From UBA1664 sp964531715 (GTDB lineage Bacteria; Pseudomonadota; Alphaproteobacteria; Micavibrionales; UBA1664), in contig CAZHEE010000024.1 of NCBI GenBank assembly GCA_964531715.1, forward strand, positions 1 to 5,963: a stretch of 5,963 nucleotides of DNA, in the 5' to 3' direction. Positions 5,038 through 5,963 of the stretch are shown in pieces (positions within the stretch are counted from its first letter, which is position 1; every line of letters starts with the position of its first letter). A program made the translations under genes and the position numbers. The notes below the pieces were generated by a model. The model did not search any database and had not been told where the DNA came from. It saw only the letters and a list, made by a program, of their open reading frames with translations.

Positions 5038-5052
5038 GCTCATTATATGAGC
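5038..5052. promoter_or_regulatory. Palindromic operator candidate GCTCATTATATGAGC
   Basis: Perfect 6-bp arms surround a 3-base spacer just downstream of the candidate plus-strand start site. A matching half-site sits in the divergent promoter spacer at 4975-4980. The size and symmetry suit a dimeric XRE regulator, either the one at 5399-5764 or the one at 4272-4910. Which one binds cannot be told from sequence. Confidence 0.5.
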
Positions 5053-5075
5053 TTTTCGAATATAAGGAGAGAGAA

Positions 5076-5381
5076 ATGAAGAATACGCTTAGAAAAACAT
5101 ATAACAAGAAATCCTACGATCCATTTCAGGATGGGCAAGTCATGGATTACTGTACTGCCAAAGGGTATATTGATGATGCATGGGCAATGCGAGCAAAGGC
5201 ACGTGAGGCTATCTTGGCTTATCGCGAGTGCGGCTTAAAGGGTGACTTGCTGCATACATCATATTTTTGCGGAGTGTTGAAAAAAACGATGAAGGATTAT
5301 CGACGCGCTCAACGCCTATGCGTTCGTGCCTATCATAAATGTATGGCCGATACGGTTAAATCTCGTAGTCAGTATTTCTAA
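5076..5381 (+). CDS. Small basic hypothetical protein
   Basis: A 101-residue protein that I do not recognise. It is rich in Lys, Arg and Tyr and carries five cysteines (26, 52, 65, 82, 89) without a regular metal-binding spacing. It looks helical: residues 32-50 and 64-92 have alternating charged and hydrophobic residues, with YRRAQRLCVRAYHKC (75-89) strongly amphipathic. No signal peptide or membrane segment is seen. The start is secure: AAGGAGA lies 5 bases before the ATG. It is the first gene of a three-gene plus-strand run, 17 bases before the XRE regulator, and reads from the divergent control region. The basic composition could suit nucleic-acid binding, but this is inference. Probably real, given the ribosome binding site and the tight spacing to the next gene. 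Confidence 0.7.
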   Translation: MKNTLRKTYNKKSYDPFQDGQVMDYCTAKGYIDDAWAMRAKAREAILAYRECGLKGDLLHTSYFCGVLKKTMKDYRRAQRLCVRAYHKCMADTVKSRSQYF

Positions 5382-5398
5382 AATCTCGGAGTATAAAT

Positions 5399-5764
5399 AT
5401 GTCAGCTATCAAAAAGAATGATAATGACCAGTTTGATCAGGCGATTGGTTTTCGACTGAAAATGCTTCGTCAGTCATGTCGTATGTCACAAACGGAATTG
5501 GGAGAAATGCTGGGCACATCTTACCAACAAATACAAAGGCTTGAGGCGGGCATAAACCGTATGTCACCGGAAAAACTTTTCGCCTGTGCAAAAATATTCA
5601 AAGTGCCGGTATCATACTTCTTTGATACAGAGACGCATGACGAAATTAATAAATTCGATAAACGCGTCATCACGATAGCCAGTGCTATTGCGTCACTACC
5701 TAATCCTGATATTGCGCAACAGATCTATCGTTTGGCCATGACTATTGGTACGGACGAGAAGTAG
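5399..5764 (+). CDS. Cro/XRE-family HTH transcriptional regulator
   Basis: A 121-residue DNA-binding protein. The HTH domain covers residues 16-76: IGFRLKMLRQ, then MSQTELGEMLG, TSYQQIQRLEAGINRMS (recognition helix) and LFACAKIFKVPVSYFF. This arrangement is typical of small alphaproteobacterial Cro/CI-like repressors. The C-terminal 45 residues form a short helical tail (ITIASAIASLPNPDIAQQIYRLAMTI) of the kind used for dimer contacts. GGAG lies 8 bases before the ATG. It lies 17 bases after the small basic protein and 2 bases before the next small ORF, so the three are probably one transcript. A likely target is the GCTCAT...ATGAGC palindrome in the shared control region, by analogy with autoregulated XRE genes; this is not shown by the sequence. 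Confidence 0.88.
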   Translation: MSAIKKNDNDQFDQAIGFRLKMLRQSCRMSQTELGEMLGTSYQQIQRLEAGINRMSPEKLFACAKIFKVPVSYFFDTETHDEINKFDKRVITIASAIASLPNPDIAQQIYRLAMTIGTDEK

Positions 5765-5766
5765 CC

Positions 5767-5946
5767 ATGAAACCCAGTTATAAAACACGTCATTACTCTC
5801 AAACCAAGAATAAGCCTCAGTCTTGGTCGATTGATTATAACAATGGTGAACTTGTAAAGACAACTATTGCCACTAAGACAGGGCAGAGGATTAGTGTTAA
5901 TCTTACCTATATTGACCTGCCCCCTATAATTAGGTCCAGAATATAG
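5767..5946 (+). CDS. Small hypothetical protein coupled to the XRE regulator
   Basis: A 59-codon ORF starts 2 bases after the XRE stop codon and ends in TAG. It begins MKPSYKTRHYSQTKNKPQSW and continues with what looks like several beta strands (SWSIDYNNGELVKTTIATKTG, then QRISVNLTYIDLPP). It is basic, with no cysteines, no signal peptide and no family that I recognise. A GAGAAG in the last codons of the regulator, 5-6 bases upstream, could serve as ribosome binding site, or translation may be coupled by reinitiation. The tight spacing, the unbroken frame and codon use like its neighbours support a real gene. Its small size leaves doubt. Confidence 0.5.
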   Translation: MKPSYKTRHYSQTKNKPQSWSIDYNNGELVKTTIATKTGQRISVNLTYIDLPPIIRSRI

Positions 5947-5963
5947 TTAGTAGTTTTTAATTT

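Overview
The window looks like accessory DNA from a bacterium of moderate to low GC content, most likely an alphaproteobacterium. That assignment is an inference. It rests on the style of the Cro/XRE regulator at 5399-5764 (the Q-Q-I-Q-R-L-E-A-G-I-N-R core and the VPVSYFF end of its HTH domain are typical of that class) and on the LRAARG-type HTH at 4272-4910. No rRNA, tRNA or CRISPR array was seen.

Layout from left to right. Positions 1-59 look like the end of an insertion sequence that has cut short a small AbiU2/HEPN-like gene (41-319, minus). Next is a minus-strand operon that reads right to left: a heme-dioxygenase-like gene of the PrnB/IDO/TDO superfamily (1770-2753), a TIGR04076-like protein (1429-1767) and an aldo/keto reductase (375-1412). 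It ends in a clear intrinsic terminator that overlaps the reductase stop codon. The 505-base stretch at 2754-3258, which lacks long ORFs, is the operon's leader. It has a plausible promoter near 3136-3164 and a GC-rich structured segment that can hide a very strong Shine-Dalgarno followed by a five-codon ORF. After these come an 18-residue leader peptide with three consecutive Trp codons and a complete set of attenuator pairings ending in a terminator at 2808-2837. Further right, still on the minus strand, are an EgtD-like SAM-dependent methyltransferase (3259-4275) and its translationally coupled HTH regulator (4272-4910).

A divergent control region (4911-5075) separates these from a plus-strand cassette. 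That cassette holds a small basic hypothetical protein (5076-5381), a Cro/XRE regulator (5399-5764) and a previously uncalled 59-residue ORF (5767-5946).

The central observation is that a heme-dioxygenase-superfamily gene, a family that mostly acts on tryptophan, sits behind a classical ribosome-mediated Trp attenuator. Next to it lies an EgtD-like methyltransferase whose inferred histidine-selecting positions are changed. Together they suggest a small, apparently undescribed pathway that senses Trp-tRNA charging and acts on tryptophan or an indole compound. The attenuator would switch the operon on when charged Trp-tRNA is scarce, which is the reverse of what a plain catabolic Trp oxygenase would need.
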